Shown: positions 36,432 to 46,107, numbered from the stretch's first letter. The stretch: DNA of 64,000 nucleotides from Paracoccus mutanolyticus (GCF_003285265.1 NZ_CP030239.1:1240001-1304000); one strand, 5' to 3'. The notes: a model not told the origin generated them from the sequence alone. Program-made: numbers and translations.

Positions 36432-37196
36432 ATGAAACAATCAGGCAACACCATTCTTGTCACCGGCGGCGGCTCGGGCATCGGCGCGGCGCTGGCGCAC
36501 CGCTTTCATGACCTTGGCAACACCGTCGTCATCGCCGGGCGCCGGCAGGAGGCGCTTGACCGCGCCTGCGCGGGACGGGCCGACATGCATGCGCTGACCC
36601 TGGACGTGGACAGCGCCGAGGGCGTCGCCGATTTCGCGCGCCGCCTGCTGGCCGCCCATCCGGCGCTGAACGTTCTTGTCAACAATGCGGGCATCATGCG
36701 GTTCGAAAGGCTCGACGGCGCCCGCGACCTGTCGGATGCCGAGGAAACCATCGCCACCAACCTGCTGGGGCCGATCCGGCTGACCAATGCGCTGATCGAC
36801 CACCTTGTCGCCCAGCCCGATGCAGCCATCGTCAACGTGACCTCGGGGCTGGCCTTCGTGCCGCTGACCACGACGCCGACCTACAACGCCACCAAGGCGG
36901 CGATCCATTCCTATACCGTCGCCATGCGGGAGGCGTTGAAGGGAAAGGTCGAGGTCATCGAACTGGCCCCGCCGGCGGTCCAGACCGGCCTGACGCCGGG
37001 GCAGGAAAGCCGCCAGGGCTATCTGCCGCTGGAAACCTTCGCCGACGAGGTGATGGCGCTGTTCCGGCAGCAGCCGACGCCGAGCGAAATCCTGGTCGAC
37101 CAGGTCCGGTTCCTGCGCTTTGCCGAAGCCGAGGGCCGTTTCGACGAGACCCTGGCCCAGCTCAACGCCTTCGTCGCGAAGGTGAGCGGCCCGTGA
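36432..37196 (+). CDS. Short-chain dehydrogenase/reductase (DltE-like)
   Basis: A 254-residue SDR with ILVTGGGSGIGAALAHRF, NVLVNNAGIMRFE, NVTSGLAFVPL and TYNATKAAIHSY, so Ser, Tyr and Lys are all present. The closest general type is the DltE group of oxidoreductases (ALKGKVEVIELAPPAVQT). It lies 84 bases after the preceding SDR, with GAAAGGCCGACCCCC before the ATG. Confidence 0.88.
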   Translation: MKQSGNTILVTGGGSGIGAALAHRFHDLGNTVVIAGRRQEALDRACAGRADMHALTLDVDSAEGVADFARRLLAAHPALNVLVNNAGIMRFERLDGARDLSDAEETIATNLLGPIRLTNALIDHLVAQPDAAIVNVTSGLAFVPLTTTPTYNATKAAIHSYTVAMREALKGKVEVIELAPPAVQTGLTPGQESRQGYLPLETFADEVMALFRQQPTPSEILVDQVRFLRFAEAEGRFDETLAQLNAFVAKVSGP

Positions 37197-37398
37197 CGGC
37201 GTGACCGGCGCAAGGCGCGTCCGCCCGGACCGGCGGAGCTGCTTTCCGGTCCAGCGTCCCGGCGGTCGGCGGCCTCTGGCGTGAACGGCGCGGCAGGCTG
37301 GCCCGGAAGCGGGTTTGGCCGCCGTGACGAACCGCCGATTGACGACATGGCCGGTGCTGCCGCCCCCGGCGTCGCAGCGCCCGGCGGCGCAGCGCCCG

Positions 37399-38073
37399 TC
37401 AGCCTTCGTCCAGCCGCATCAGCGCGTCGGGTTTCAGGATGCGCAGGAAGCGGCGGCCGGACTGGATGACGCCGCGCCGGTTCAGCGCGGCCAGGCTGCG
37501 GCTGATCGCCTCGCGGTTGGCACCGACGATATTGGCGATCACGGCATGGGTCGGCAGGTTGCCCAGCGTCAGCCCCGGCTTCAGTTCGCCCTGCTCCAGC
37601 GCCGTGCGCAGAAGATAGGCGCGGAGCCGATCCTCGACCCCCAGCACGGTCAGTTCCTGCACCCGCTCGGTCAGGTCGTAGACGCAGCGCACCAGGCCGC
37701 GCATGACCGCCTGGCGAACCTCGGGCCGGGTGTCGATCAGTTCCAGCAGCAACGGCCCCGGCATTTCCAGCACCGTGCAGTCGGTGCGGGCGTACAGCGA
37801 CAGCGACCGGGGCGCGCCCGAGATCACCGACAGCTCGCCAAAGGGGGCGCCGGGGCCGATGTCCTTGTAGACGATTTCGCGCCCGCCCTCGGTCCATTGC
37901 ACGGCAAGGACATGGCCGGACAGCACGAACAGGACCGTCTGGCCCGGATCGCCGCGTTCGATGATGCGCTGGCCCTGTTCGAAACTGCGGCTGAGGCAGG
38001 CCGCCTGGATGCGGTCAAGCTCGGGCGCGGGCAGGCCCTGGAACCAGTCCAGATCACAAAGCTGGATCAGCAT
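37399..38073 (-). CDS. Crp/Fnr-family transcriptional regulator
   Basis: A 224-residue regulator. The cyclic-nucleotide-binding fold has GQTVLFVLSGHVLAVQW and APFGELSVISGAPRSLSLYA. A C-terminal helix-turn-helix follows, THAVIANIVGANREAISRSL, then LNRRGVIQSG. The four Cys of an Fnr iron-sulfur cluster are absent. The ATG at 38073 was taken because the frame upstream looks random. The neighbouring genes do not reveal the regulon. Confidence 0.88.
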   Translation of the reverse strand: MLIQLCDLDWFQGLPAPELDRIQAACLSRSFEQGQRIIERGDPGQTVLFVLSGHVLAVQWTEGGREIVYKDIGPGAPFGELSVISGAPRSLSLYARTDCTVLEMPGPLLLELIDTRPEVRQAVMRGLVRCVYDLTERVQELTVLGVEDRLRAYLLRTALEQGELKPGLTLGNLPTHAVIANIVGANREAISRSLAALNRRGVIQSGRRFLRILKPDALMRLDEG

Positions 38074-38407
38074 GGCCGTCCCCCGGCCCGCAGGTGATAT
38101 TTTTTTGCGAAGCGACCCCGGTTTGTGCGTTTGCGCACAGAATCGCCGGGGCAAAGCGCGTAGATGGAGGGCAGGATCTTACCAATCATGTCAGCGCGTC
38201 ATTACAAGTAGCAGGTTTTCGGTTCACCATTTCCAGCGCGAACGATCTCTTTCTCGGGGATTGGGGATCCTGGCCAGGCAGGCACGACGGTGCCGCGCCT
38301 GCTGGTAAAGGGGCGGCGGCATGGCTGACATGCAGGGCCGCCCCTTGCCGAAACCGCCGGCGTCGTGTGGGCCAGTCCTGCGGCCCGGCCGCCGGGTTCA
38401 GGCATCT
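38074..38407. other. Intergenic region with one hairpin
   Basis: About 330 bases without a supported gene. It contains the Crp gene promoter (reverse) and at 38307-38346 a hairpin with arms AAGGGGCGGC and GCCGCCCCCTT, possibly the terminator of the RiPP-like operon. The upstream stretch around 38185-38245 is richer in A+T. Confidence 0.45.
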
Positions 38408-38660
38408 CTAAGGATGCGATCCTTTGTTGGCTTGATATGCTTTTTTGAGCGGCTTCCAAACGGCAGGTCCCAATGAAAGGGCGGTCCCGGCTCGGCGTCC
38501 GTAGACGATGCCGCATTCGGCCGGGGCCCGATTGCCGTCGAGCGGATCGTTTGCCGTAGAGCGGATCGATGCCTTTCGCCATGTAAAGCTTCTTGCCCTC
38601 AGGATTGGTGGCGTCGGCGATATGAAGGGGGCCGGCATCGTCGTCAGTCCTTGTCGCCAC
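38408..38660 (-). CDS. Small unrecognised ORF downstream of the repeat-bearing gene
   Basis: From a GTG at 38660 (overlapping the end of the preceding gene) the frame reads DDDAGPLHIADATNPEGKKL and YMAKGIDPLYGK. The plausible continuation NDPLDGNRAPAECGIVYGRR to AYQANKGSHP lies in another frame. Bases GATCCGCTCTACGGCAAAC and GATCCGCTCGACGGCAATC are near-identical tandem units at the break. It may be a second small gene of the YcaO-TfuA operon, a tail of it, or decayed sequence. Confidence 0.35.
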
Positions 38661-39167
38661 CGCGCAGGCTCATGCCGCGAAAGCTCATGCCCCGGACGCT
38701 CATGCCCTGCACGCTCATCCCGCGGGTCTGGGGGCCGTCGGGGCCGCCGCCCAGCAGGAGCTGTTCGACGAGCCGGTCTGGACATCCAGGCGGATGGTGT
38801 AATCGGCCTTGTCATAGGACCAGGCGACCAGATCCTCGGGCAGCAGGGCGCCGGCGGGAACCGGCGCGCGGTCCTTGTCCCCGGCCTCGGGCGGGGAGGA
38901 GGGGTTCAGCCCGGCCAGCAGCGTCGCGGCGGGCGCGCCCGGCCCGTGGACCAGGAACAGCGCAGGCGTGGGCAGCAGGTGATAGACCCCGGCCAGGCCG
39001 AAGCCATAGACCCGGGCCAGCCTTGGATCCTTGGCCGCAAGCTGCTGGGCCAGATGGCCCGGCGCGCCGCTGTGGGCCGGGTCCGAGGCATTGGGGTCGA
39101 TCCGCAGGTCCTCGACCACGCGCCCGAACAGCAGGATGGCCGAGGTGTTCAGCAATGTTTCGGTCAT
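38644..39167 (-). CDS. Candidate RiPP precursor with four C-terminal (R/Q)GMSx repeats, frameshifted
   Basis: About 174 residues. The N-terminal part starts MTETLLNTSAILLFGRVVED and is mixed polar and hydrophobic, with no known domain that I recognise. Near 38755 one base is missing: the frame DVQTGS continues as VEQLLLGGGPDGPQT in the next frame and then four five-residue units RGMSV, QGMSV, RGMSF, RGMSL, ending RGGDKD. The repeats have a 15-base period. The gene follows TfuA and YcaO genes on the same strand with 109 bases between, so the protein is the natural substrate candidate of those enzymes. Alternatively it is an accessory protein with a low-complexity tail. Confidence 0.6.
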
Positions 39168-39275
39168 GGGACAGCCTTCCCGCATGCGCCTGGGCCAAGA
39201 TCGGGCCCTTGCGGCGCGTCCCGCCGCAGGCCCTGCCGCGCAGCATGGCGAGGTTTTCCAGTATTGACAAGGATG

Positions 39276-40575
39276 TCACGAGACCCGCGCCAGCAGGAAG
39301 GCGTATTCGGCGGCCAGGATGCGGTGAAAGCGGTCGGCATCGGGCAGGCCAAGCGCCGCCGCATGGTCGGGGATGCTGTCGGGCAGCGGCCGGTTCAGCC
39401 GCGTTTCGAAATACCAGGCCACCAGCAGCGGCAGCGGCAGCCCGGGCTCCGCAGCGGCCGCCTGCCGCTTGGTCCGGGCCCGGCGCGCATGTGCGGCGTT
39501 ATCGCCTGCAGCCGCAGCCGGTCTCAGCCTCGCGGCGCCCAGCGCGGGATCGCGGCGCCGCCCCGCCGCCAGCAGCGCGGCCTGGCCCTGCATCAGGCGC
39601 CGGGCCGGCCGTGTCCAGGTCGTTTCGCGCCATCCAGGCCTGCAGATCGGCCTGCCGCAGCAAGCCTTGCGCCATGCGGAATTCGTGGACGACCTGGGCC
39701 AGGGCTTCGTCCTTGTCGCCCGGGTCCGCCCCAGGGTCGGTTCCGGGCGCGCCTTCGGCCAGGACCTGCAGCAGGGCCGCGTCGCGAACCCGGCCATAGG
39801 CGTCGGGGTCCAGCCGCAGCTCGTCCAGGATCGCCTCGGCCACCGGGTCGGGGTCGGCGTCGAGCCAGGGGGCGCTGGCCCAGGCCTCGGTCGGCTCGAA
39901 GAAGAAACCGGGCGCGGGGGCCGGGGCCGGGCCGTCCCGGTCCAGATGGTCCTGCACGGCGTCCAGCAGCGCCAGCGCATCCTGGCGCTTGCGGTTCACG
40001 CGGCCCTGCGCCAGCCAGGCGGCCAGGGCGCTGCGGGCCGCCGGGTCGGGCAGGGCCGGCAGCAGGTTTTCCCAGAGGCGGTCGGGATAGAAACGGCCCT
40101 TGGCCGCCGCCAGGATCGCCCCCGCCCCCGGCGCGTCCAGCATGCCTTCGGCCAGGGCGCGTTCGACGGTGGCGCGGATGTTCACCATCGGCTCGCTGAG
40201 GCCCAGATAGCCGGTTTCGGCCGGGCCGTGCAGCAGCGCGACCTCGTCATCGTCGCGCAGGGTGCCGTCGCGGAAGTCCCGAAAGATCCCGCCGACCCCG
40301 ATCATGCCGAAGGGGGCAAGCTCGGCCGCGCGCAGCGCGCCCATGCTGGCCGCGCCAAAGACCGCGATGCCCTGCGATAGGGCCCACAGGATTTCCTTGT
40401 GCCAGACGGCGGGCTGGCCGTCGAAGAAGCCGTCGATCATGCCGATCGCCCGCGGCCCGCGCCGCGCGGCGGCGTAAAGCGCGCCCTGGGCTACGGGCGG
40501 CAGGAAGGTCAGGCCGGGAAACCGTGCCCGGTCCTCGGCCCGAAGCGAGGGGCCGGCGAAGATCACCGCGGTCAT
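39276..40575 (-). CDS. TfuA-like protein, frameshifted in the C-terminal part
   Basis: TfuA proteins partner YcaO enzymes in making thioamide-type or azoline-type peptide modifications; the family was first named in trifolitoxin synthesis. The conserved core is here: VIFAGPSLRAEDRARFPG, GALYAAARRGPRAIGMIDGFF, AVWHKEILWALSQGIAVFGAASMGALRAAEL (the ASMGALRAAEL signature) and GIFRDFRDGTLRDDDEVALLHGP. The long C-terminal helical part changes frame near 39605 and ends FHRILAAEYAFLLARVS. Its start overlaps the YcaO stop by four bases. Confidence 0.9.
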
Positions 40576-41813
40576 CGGGCGCGCTCCATGCGCCGCCGGG
40601 CCCTTGCGCCGGGACGATAGCGCGGGTGGTCGTCCGGCCCCTCAAGCCCCGGGATCACCACCCGCACGACATCGAGGCCCAGGTCGGGCTTGCTCAGGTC
40701 GACCGCGACGACCTCGGTCGCGCCGACGCCGGAGAGCCGGTCCAGCAGCCAGCCGAGATCCTGCCCGAAACGGTCCGAGACATGCTGCGCGATTCCGCCG
40801 AAATCGCGCGCCGGGCGGTGCTCGGCCCGCATCCGCGCGGCCCAGGCCGCCTTGCGCGCCCGCTCCGCCGCGCCGTAGTCGCGATGCGTCAGGTCGTCCC
40901 TCGCGCCCGAGATATAGGTGGTGCGGACCTGGATCGCCTCGGTCAGGGCGCGGGACAGGGCGATGGCGCGCGCGGGATGGGCGCCCGCGCCCAGGCCCAT
41001 GTGCTGCATCGGGTCGCGCCGGTCGGTGATGAGGCAGGAAAAGGCGGGCACGCCGATGTCGCTGGCGATGTCCCAGACGGCCACGTCGAAATCGGCGCCC
41101 TCCAGCCGGGCCAGAAGGTCGCGGCAGGACGGGTCGTCCACGCCCGCCAGGTCCAGCCCCGTCGCGCCCCGCTCGCCCCCCGCGTTCCACAGCGCGATGG
41201 CGTCGCGCTCGATTACCTCGCAGATGGCGTGGCAGAGCGCCTCGGCCATGCTGTTGCCTGAGGCGAGGCCGTTGCTGCTGCAATCGAAACAGCCGCTGCC
41301 GGGCGGCGGCGGCAGGGTGAAGTTCGCGCGCACCGATTCGAAGGGCAGCCAGCGCGGCTCGCCCGAGACCAGGTCCCGCCCCTCGATCCACAGGGTAACG
41401 AGATGCGGGTGGAAGGCGTCCGAGATGAGCGGCAGCCGGGCGATGTCGGCAAAGGGCAGCGCGCCCGACAGTTCGGCCAGCGATCCCAGCCGCAACGGGC
41501 GGTCGATGTGTTCGGCGTGGTAGAGCTCGGCCGCCTCCATCAGGCCCGAGGCGGTGGCGGCGGCCAGGTCGCAGCCCTTGCCCTGCGACACCGCAAGCGA
41601 CCGGGCGTTCGGCCGGCAGACCATCACCACCGGCACGCCGATGCGGTCGAGCCCGGTGACATCGGCGACCCGGGTGATGCCCATGCGCGCCATCAGCGGC
41701 GTGACGCGGGCGACCGTCTCGGCCGGGGACAGGATGCGGTGGGTGCCTAGCCGGTGGCGCTTGGCCCCGTCCGGCAGGTTCGGGCGCCCCGCCCCGCCCG
41801 GGCCGGGGGTCAC
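40572..41813 (-). CDS. YcaO-domain protein (peptide backbone cyclodehydratase/thioamidase family)
   Basis: YcaO enzymes use ATP to activate peptide amide bonds, giving azolines or, with TfuA, thioamides. The 413-residue protein shows the fold: TGLDRIGVPVVMVCRPNARS, QGKGCDLAAATASGLMEAAELYHAE (the ATP-binding SGLMEAAE helix), NGLASGNSMAEALCHAICEVIERDA (second ATP/Mg motif, CEVIERDA), and ALTEAIQVRTTYISGARDD. There is no fused E1-like or SagB domain. The GTG at 41813 overlaps the acetyltransferase stop. Its partner is the TfuA gene directly downstream. Confidence 0.93.
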   Translation of the reverse strand: MTPGPGGAGRPNLPDGAKRHRLGTHRILSPAETVARVTPLMARMGITRVADVTGLDRIGVPVVMVCRPNARSLAVSQGKGCDLAAATASGLMEAAELYHAEHIDRPLRLGSLAELSGALPFADIARLPLISDAFHPHLVTLWIEGRDLVSGEPRWLPFESVRANFTLPPPPGSGCFDCSSNGLASGNSMAEALCHAICEVIERDAIALWNAGGERGATGLDLAGVDDPSCRDLLARLEGADFDVAVWDIASDIGVPAFSCLITDRRDPMQHMGLGAGAHPARAIALSRALTEAIQVRTTYISGARDDLTHRDYGAAERARKAAWAARMRAEHRPARDFGGIAQHVSDRFGQDLGWLLDRLSGVGATEVVAVDLSKPDLGLDVVRVVIPGLEGPDDHPRYRPGARARRRMERAR

Positions 41814-42274
41814 GACGACCGGCGGGCGGGCGTCCAGACCATGTCGATGATCGGCGACGCGTCGGGGTCGATGATGCGGAATCCCAGCCTTTGATACAGC
41901 CCGATGGCGCGGTTGGTGCGGACCGCCGACAGCGACACGGTCCGCCCCTGCCGCGCCGCCTTGTCCAGCAGGTCGCGGATGATCCGCGTGCCGATGCCCA
42001 GGCCGCAGTATTCCTCGAGGATCTGGATCTGGGCCAGGTTGTAGTCGGCGTCCCGTTCGGTCACCTGCATCCAGCCGATGTCGCGCCCGCCAAGGGTGAT
42101 GATGCAGGAATCGGCCGCCTTGAACGACCGCCGGATCGCGGCGCGGCGCAGCGGCTCGTCCCAGGCGTCCAGTTGTTCCATCAGGGGGCGCATCGCATTG
42201 ATGTAAATCGCCTCGGCAAAGGCGAATTCATCGGGACGGGCAGAGCGCAGGCCGAATTCCAGACATTCCTTCAT
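41810..42274 (-). CDS. GNAT-family N-acetyltransferase in the YcaO-TfuA operon
   Basis: An acetyl-CoA-dependent transferase of 154-164 residues: FGLRSARPDEFAFAEAIYIN at the start, the acetyl-CoA motif ILEEYCGLGIGTRIIRDLLD, then SLSAVRTNRAIGLYQRLGFR. The stop overlaps the YcaO start, so it is the first gene of the putative RiPP operon. It could acetylate the product or confer self-resistance, as in other RiPP clusters. An alternative ATG lies at 42304. Confidence 0.85.
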   Translation of the reverse strand: MKECLEFGLRSARPDEFAFAEAIYINAMRPLMEQLDAWDEPLRRAAIRRSFKAADSCIITLGGRDIGWMQVTERDADYNLAQIQILEEYCGLGIGTRIIRDLLDKAARQGRTVSLSAVRTNRAIGLYQRLGFRIIDPDASPIIDMVWTPARRSS

Positions 42275-42468
42275 GGTCCGGACTATAGGGCGTGAATCGG
42301 GCATGTCACGGATCCTGATCGATCGTTCAGGCGATTTTCAGCCGGATTTCCTGTATCAGGAAGGCGTGCCGACCGGATGGACTTGACGCCGCAGCCGGGT
42401 GCGCCTTTGTTCCGCCCGATCCGGCGTCGGGCAACCGGCCCGGCCAGGAAAAGGAGACCAGGGCAGGC

Positions 42469-44231
42469 ATGATCGCCCAGACCAGTTTGACCGGACCGCG
42501 GCTGATGACCGTGCTGTATGCCGACATCCACGGCTACACCGGCCTGATCGAGCGTGACGAGCAGGGCACGCTGGCGCGCCTGACGCGGTCGCTTGCGCTG
42601 ATCCGCAGCCTGACGGGCGATTACGGCGGCTCGGTCGTCAACACGGCGGGCGACGGGCTGGTGGCGGTGTTTGAAAGCGTGCAGCAGGCGCTGCATTTCG
42701 CGCTGGAGATGCAGCGCGAACTGGCCCGCGAACAGGCCTGGACCGAGGACGGGCAGCCGATCCTGTACCGGGTCGGCATCTCGGTCGGGGACACCTTCGC
42801 GGGGCAGGACGGGGTCTATGGCCACAGCGTGAACCTGGCCGCGCGGATCCAGAGCTTTGCCGAGCCCGGCGGCATCTGCGTCACCGACGCCGTCTATCGG
42901 ATGCTGCGCCCGAACGACGAGGTGCGGCTGCGCTCGATCGGGACGAAGCGGCTGAAGAACATCTCGACCCCGGTCGAGGTGTTTTCCGTCGAGATGCTGC
43001 CCACCGTCCCCGCCGCGGCGCAGGAGATCCTGCCCCTGCGCCCCGCGCCCCCGGCCGAGACCCTGCCCGATGCCTCGGTCGCGATCCTGCCGATGGAGAA
43101 CATCTCGGCCGATCCGGGCGACCTATACCTGTGCCAGGGCATCGCCGCCGACCTGATCACCAGCCTCAGCCGGTTCCGCAACCTGATGGTGATCGCCCGC
43201 CATTCGGCGATTCTGGCCGCCGCCAACTCGGGCTCGCTGCGCGAGATCGGGCAGCGGCTGGGGGTGCGCTATCTGCTGTCGGGCAGCCTGCGGCGGTCGG
43301 GCAACCGCATCCGCGTCACTGCCGACCTGATCGAGGCGCGGCCGAGAACATCATCTGGTCGGAACGCTACGACGGGGTGATGAACGAGATCTTCGACTTT
43401 CAGGACGATGTCGCCGCGATGACCGCCGCCCGCGTCGCCATCCAGATCGACGCCGCCGAGCGCCAGCGCCTGGCCGCCCAGCAGCACCCCGCGCTTTATG
43501 CCTATGGGCTGGTGCTGCGCGGCCAGGACATGGGGTTCCGCTTTCTGCGCGACGCCAACCTGCACGCCCGCCGCCTGTTCGAACAGGCCCGCCAGCTGGA
43601 CCCCGCCTATGGCCGCAGCTATGCCGCCAAGCGGACCTTCAACGTCGAATGGCGCTACAACTGGACCAGCGACCCGGCCGGGGCGCTGAACCAGGCGCTG
43701 GTCCTGGCCAAGCGGGCGGTCGAGTGCGACAACCTGGATTCGCGCGGCTATTCCGAAATGGGGCTGGCGCATCTTTACCTCAAGCAGCACGACGAGGCGC
43801 TGGCCGCCTATGAACACGCCATCGGGCTGAACCCGAACGACGCCGACCTGCTGGCCTATATGGGCGACTGCCTGGCCTATGTCCGCCAGGGGCCGCGCGC
43901 CGTGCAGATGCTGGAACGGGCGATCCGGCTGAACCCCTATCATCCCGATTCCTACCTGTGGTTCCTGGGCGACGCCTATTTCCACAACGGCCAGTATCCC
44001 GAGACGATCCAGACCCTGAACCGGATGCGCGACCGGTCCGAGGCGCACCGGCTGCTGGCCGCGAGCCATGCCATGCTGGACCAGATGCCCGAGGCCCGCC
44101 ACCACGCCGCCGAGGTCATGCGCGTCCATCCGAACTTCACCATCGAGCACTGGCGCAAGGTCCCCCCGCTGCGCCACCCCGAGGACCTGGAGCTTTACAT
44201 CCACGGGCTGCGCAAGGCGGGGCTGAGCTGA
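42469..44231 (+). CDS. Class III adenylate cyclase domain protein with TPR repeats, frameshifted
   Basis: The N-terminal cyclase domain reads VLYADIHGYTGLIERDEQG (first metal Asp), SVVNTAGDGLVAVF (second metal Asp) and YRVGISVGDTFAGQDGVYGHSVNLAARIQ. A middle domain of the CadC/TolB-like type follows (SVAILPMENISADPGDLYLCQGIAADL and LREIGQRLGVRYLLSGSLRR). Tetratricopeptide repeats finish it, for example NPNDADLLAYMGDCLAYVRQG and NPYHPDSYLWFLGDAYFHNG. One base is lost near 43345. This architecture is widespread in Rhizobiales and Rhodobacterales and has no membrane span. Confidence 0.88.
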
Positions 44232-44343
44232 GGCGAAAGGCCCCGTGCGGCGGCGCGGGGGCTGAGCTGAGGCGAAAGGCCCCGCGCGGCGGCGCGGGGG
44301 GCTGAGCTGAGGCGAAAGGCCCCGCGCAGAGGCGCGGGGCCGG
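44221..44343. repeat. Three tandem copies of a 39-40 base terminator-like unit
   Basis: Units start at 44221, 44260 and 44300, each with GGCTGAGCTGAGGCGAAAGG then CCCCG(T/C)GCGGCGGCGCGGG or a near variant. The first unit includes the last codons and stop of the cyclase-TPR gene. Each unit can fold GGCCCCGCGC against GCGCGGGGC, so they probably act as terminators. Confidence 0.85.
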
Positions 44344-44445
44344 GGCCGGCGCGGCGCGGCAGTTGCGCCAGGGCCGGGTTTCCTGTCTTCTGGTCCTGGC
44401 GACAACCATCCGGCACCGCTGCCGAAACCCTGGATGAGGTCCAAG

Positions 44446-46026
44446 ATGCATGACGATCAGACCCTTGCCCCGCCTGTCGGGATGTCCCGCCGCGCACTGA
44501 TGCTGAGTTCGCTGGCGACGGCGGCGCTGTGGCCCGTCGGCGCCGATCTGGCGCTGGCGCAGGACGCGCCGCCCGCCGGCCCCGCCCCCGAATCGGCCGC
44601 CGCCGCCCGCGACGCGGTCGAGGCGATCCGCGACCAGATCCTGCGCATCTCGCGCGAGGTCTGGGAAACCCCCGAACTGTCGCTGCACGAGGAGATCTCG
44701 CACCAGATCCATATCCGCGAGCTTGAAGCGGCGGGATTCACGATCACCAGCCGGGGCACGTCGAACATCCCGACCGCCTTCGTCGCGGAATGGTCGCAGG
44801 GCGAGGGCGGGGCCAAGGTCGGCTTCCTGCCCGAATATGACGCGCTGCCGGGCCTTGGCAACGCCGCCGAGCCGCGCCAGGCCCCCGGCCCGAAGGGAAC
44901 CGAGGTCGGCCACGGCTGCGGCCACAACCAGCTGGGCGCGGGCTGCACGGGCGCCGCCATCGCGCTGAAGGCGATGATGACGGCCGACGGCACGCCCGGC
45001 CTGATCCGCGTCTATGGCTGCGCGGCCGAGGAAACCCAGGGCGCCAAGGTCTATATGGCGCGCGACGGTCTGTTCGACGACCTCGATGCGGCGCTGGCCT
45101 GGCATCCGGGGCCGATGAACGCGACCGGCATGCTGCGCACGGCGGCGGTCAACATGCTGCGCATCACCTTCACCGGCCGCACCGCCCATGCCGGCGTCGA
45201 CCCCTGGGAGGGGCGCAGCGCGCTGAAGGGGGCAGAGCTGTTCGGCACCGGCATCCAGTTCATGCGCGAACACCTGCAGCCGACCACCCGGCTGCATTAC
45301 GTCTACGAGGCGGCGGGCGAGACGCCCAACGTCGTCCCCGACCATGCCGCGGTGCTGATCATGATCCGCGACGAAAGCCGCGCCTCGGTCGAGGCGGTCA
45401 CCGAATGGGTGCGCGACGTGGCCAAGGGCGCCGCCCTGACCACAAGGACCGAGGCCGAGGTGGACCTGTTCTTCGGCATGCACGACCTGCTGCCGAACGA
45501 GCCCCTGCTGCAGCGCGTCCACCAGCACATGGGCGCCGTCCCGATCGAGTGGAGCGCCGAGGAGCAGGATTTCGCCAAGACCTGCCAGCGCGAGATGGGC
45601 CTGCCCGAACAAGGGCTGATGCCGATCCTGATGCCGCTTCTGCCCGAGATCACCACCGGCGGCGGCACCGATGTCGGCGATGTCAGCTACATCACCCCGA
45701 CGGCGCTGTTCGCCTGGGTGTCGATGCCCATCGGGGTCGGGCTGCACACCTGGCCGGTGACCGCCTGCGGCGGCATGAGCATCGGCGACAAAAGCGCCAT
45801 CGCCTCGGCCACGATCATGGCGGGGGTGGGCCACGACCTGATGACCGACCCCGAACTGCGCGCGGCCGCGCGGGCGGATTTCGACCGGCGCAGGGGGGAC
45901 CGCGCCTTCGTCTCGGCCCTGCCCAAGGACAAGGTCCGCCCCGAGGGCATCCCGCCGCATCTGCTGATCCGCGACGGCTCGGACGAGATCCCCGCCGGAT
46001 ACGACCCCGCGCACGAGGTGCATTGA
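44446..46026 (+). CDS. M20-family amidohydrolase (AbgB-like), secreted via a Tat-like signal
   Basis: A 526-residue metallopeptidase of the aminobenzoyl-glutamate hydrolase type. It opens with a twin-arginine signal (MSRRALMLSSLATAALWPVG), then metal-binding motifs VGFLPEYDALPGLGN, VGHGCGHNQLGAG, GCAAEETQGAKVYMARDG and ITFTGRTAHAGVDPWEGRSAL in the dimerisation domain, and ITTGGGTDVGDVSY near the end. It probably cleaves an acyl-amino acid bond in the periplasm. An alternative ATG is 44434. A strong bidirectional terminator follows. Confidence 0.88.
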   Translation: MHDDQTLAPPVGMSRRALMLSSLATAALWPVGADLALAQDAPPAGPAPESAAAARDAVEAIRDQILRISREVWETPELSLHEEISHQIHIRELEAAGFTITSRGTSNIPTAFVAEWSQGEGGAKVGFLPEYDALPGLGNAAEPRQAPGPKGTEVGHGCGHNQLGAGCTGAAIALKAMMTADGTPGLIRVYGCAAEETQGAKVYMARDGLFDDLDAALAWHPGPMNATGMLRTAAVNMLRITFTGRTAHAGVDPWEGRSALKGAELFGTGIQFMREHLQPTTRLHYVYEAAGETPNVVPDHAAVLIMIRDESRASVEAVTEWVRDVAKGAALTTRTEAEVDLFFGMHDLLPNEPLLQRVHQHMGAVPIEWSAEEQDFAKTCQREMGLPEQGLMPILMPLLPEITTGGGTDVGDVSYITPTALFAWVSMPIGVGLHTWPVTACGGMSIGDKSAIASATIMAGVGHDLMTDPELRAAARADFDRRRGDRAFVSALPKDKVRPEGIPPHLLIRDGSDEIPAGYDPAHEVH

Positions 46027-46083
46027 CCGGACGGGCGCGCGCGCCTTGCGGGGACGCGCGCCTTCCCGCGACGGTTCGCGGGT

Positions 46084-46107
46084 CACCCGGGCCCAAGGGC
46101 CCGGGTG
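46084..46107. terminator. Perfect 11-bp hairpin terminator
   Basis: CACCCGGGCCC, loop AA, GGGCCCGGGTG, between the amidohydrolase and the convergent aldehyde dehydrogenase remnant. Confidence 0.7.

Noticed and set aside
37281..38097. Forward open frame opposite the Crp/Fnr gene
   Set aside because: Complement of a regulator with clear nucleotide-binding and helix-turn-helix motifs.
38658..38724. GMS repeats as a pentapeptide-repeat (A-D/N-L-x-x) protein
   Set aside because: The period is five, but the A(D/N)Lxx pattern is absent and only four units exist.
44221..44343. Tandem repeats as a CRISPR array
   Set aside because: Units are contiguous with no unique spacers and include a stop codon and hairpin.
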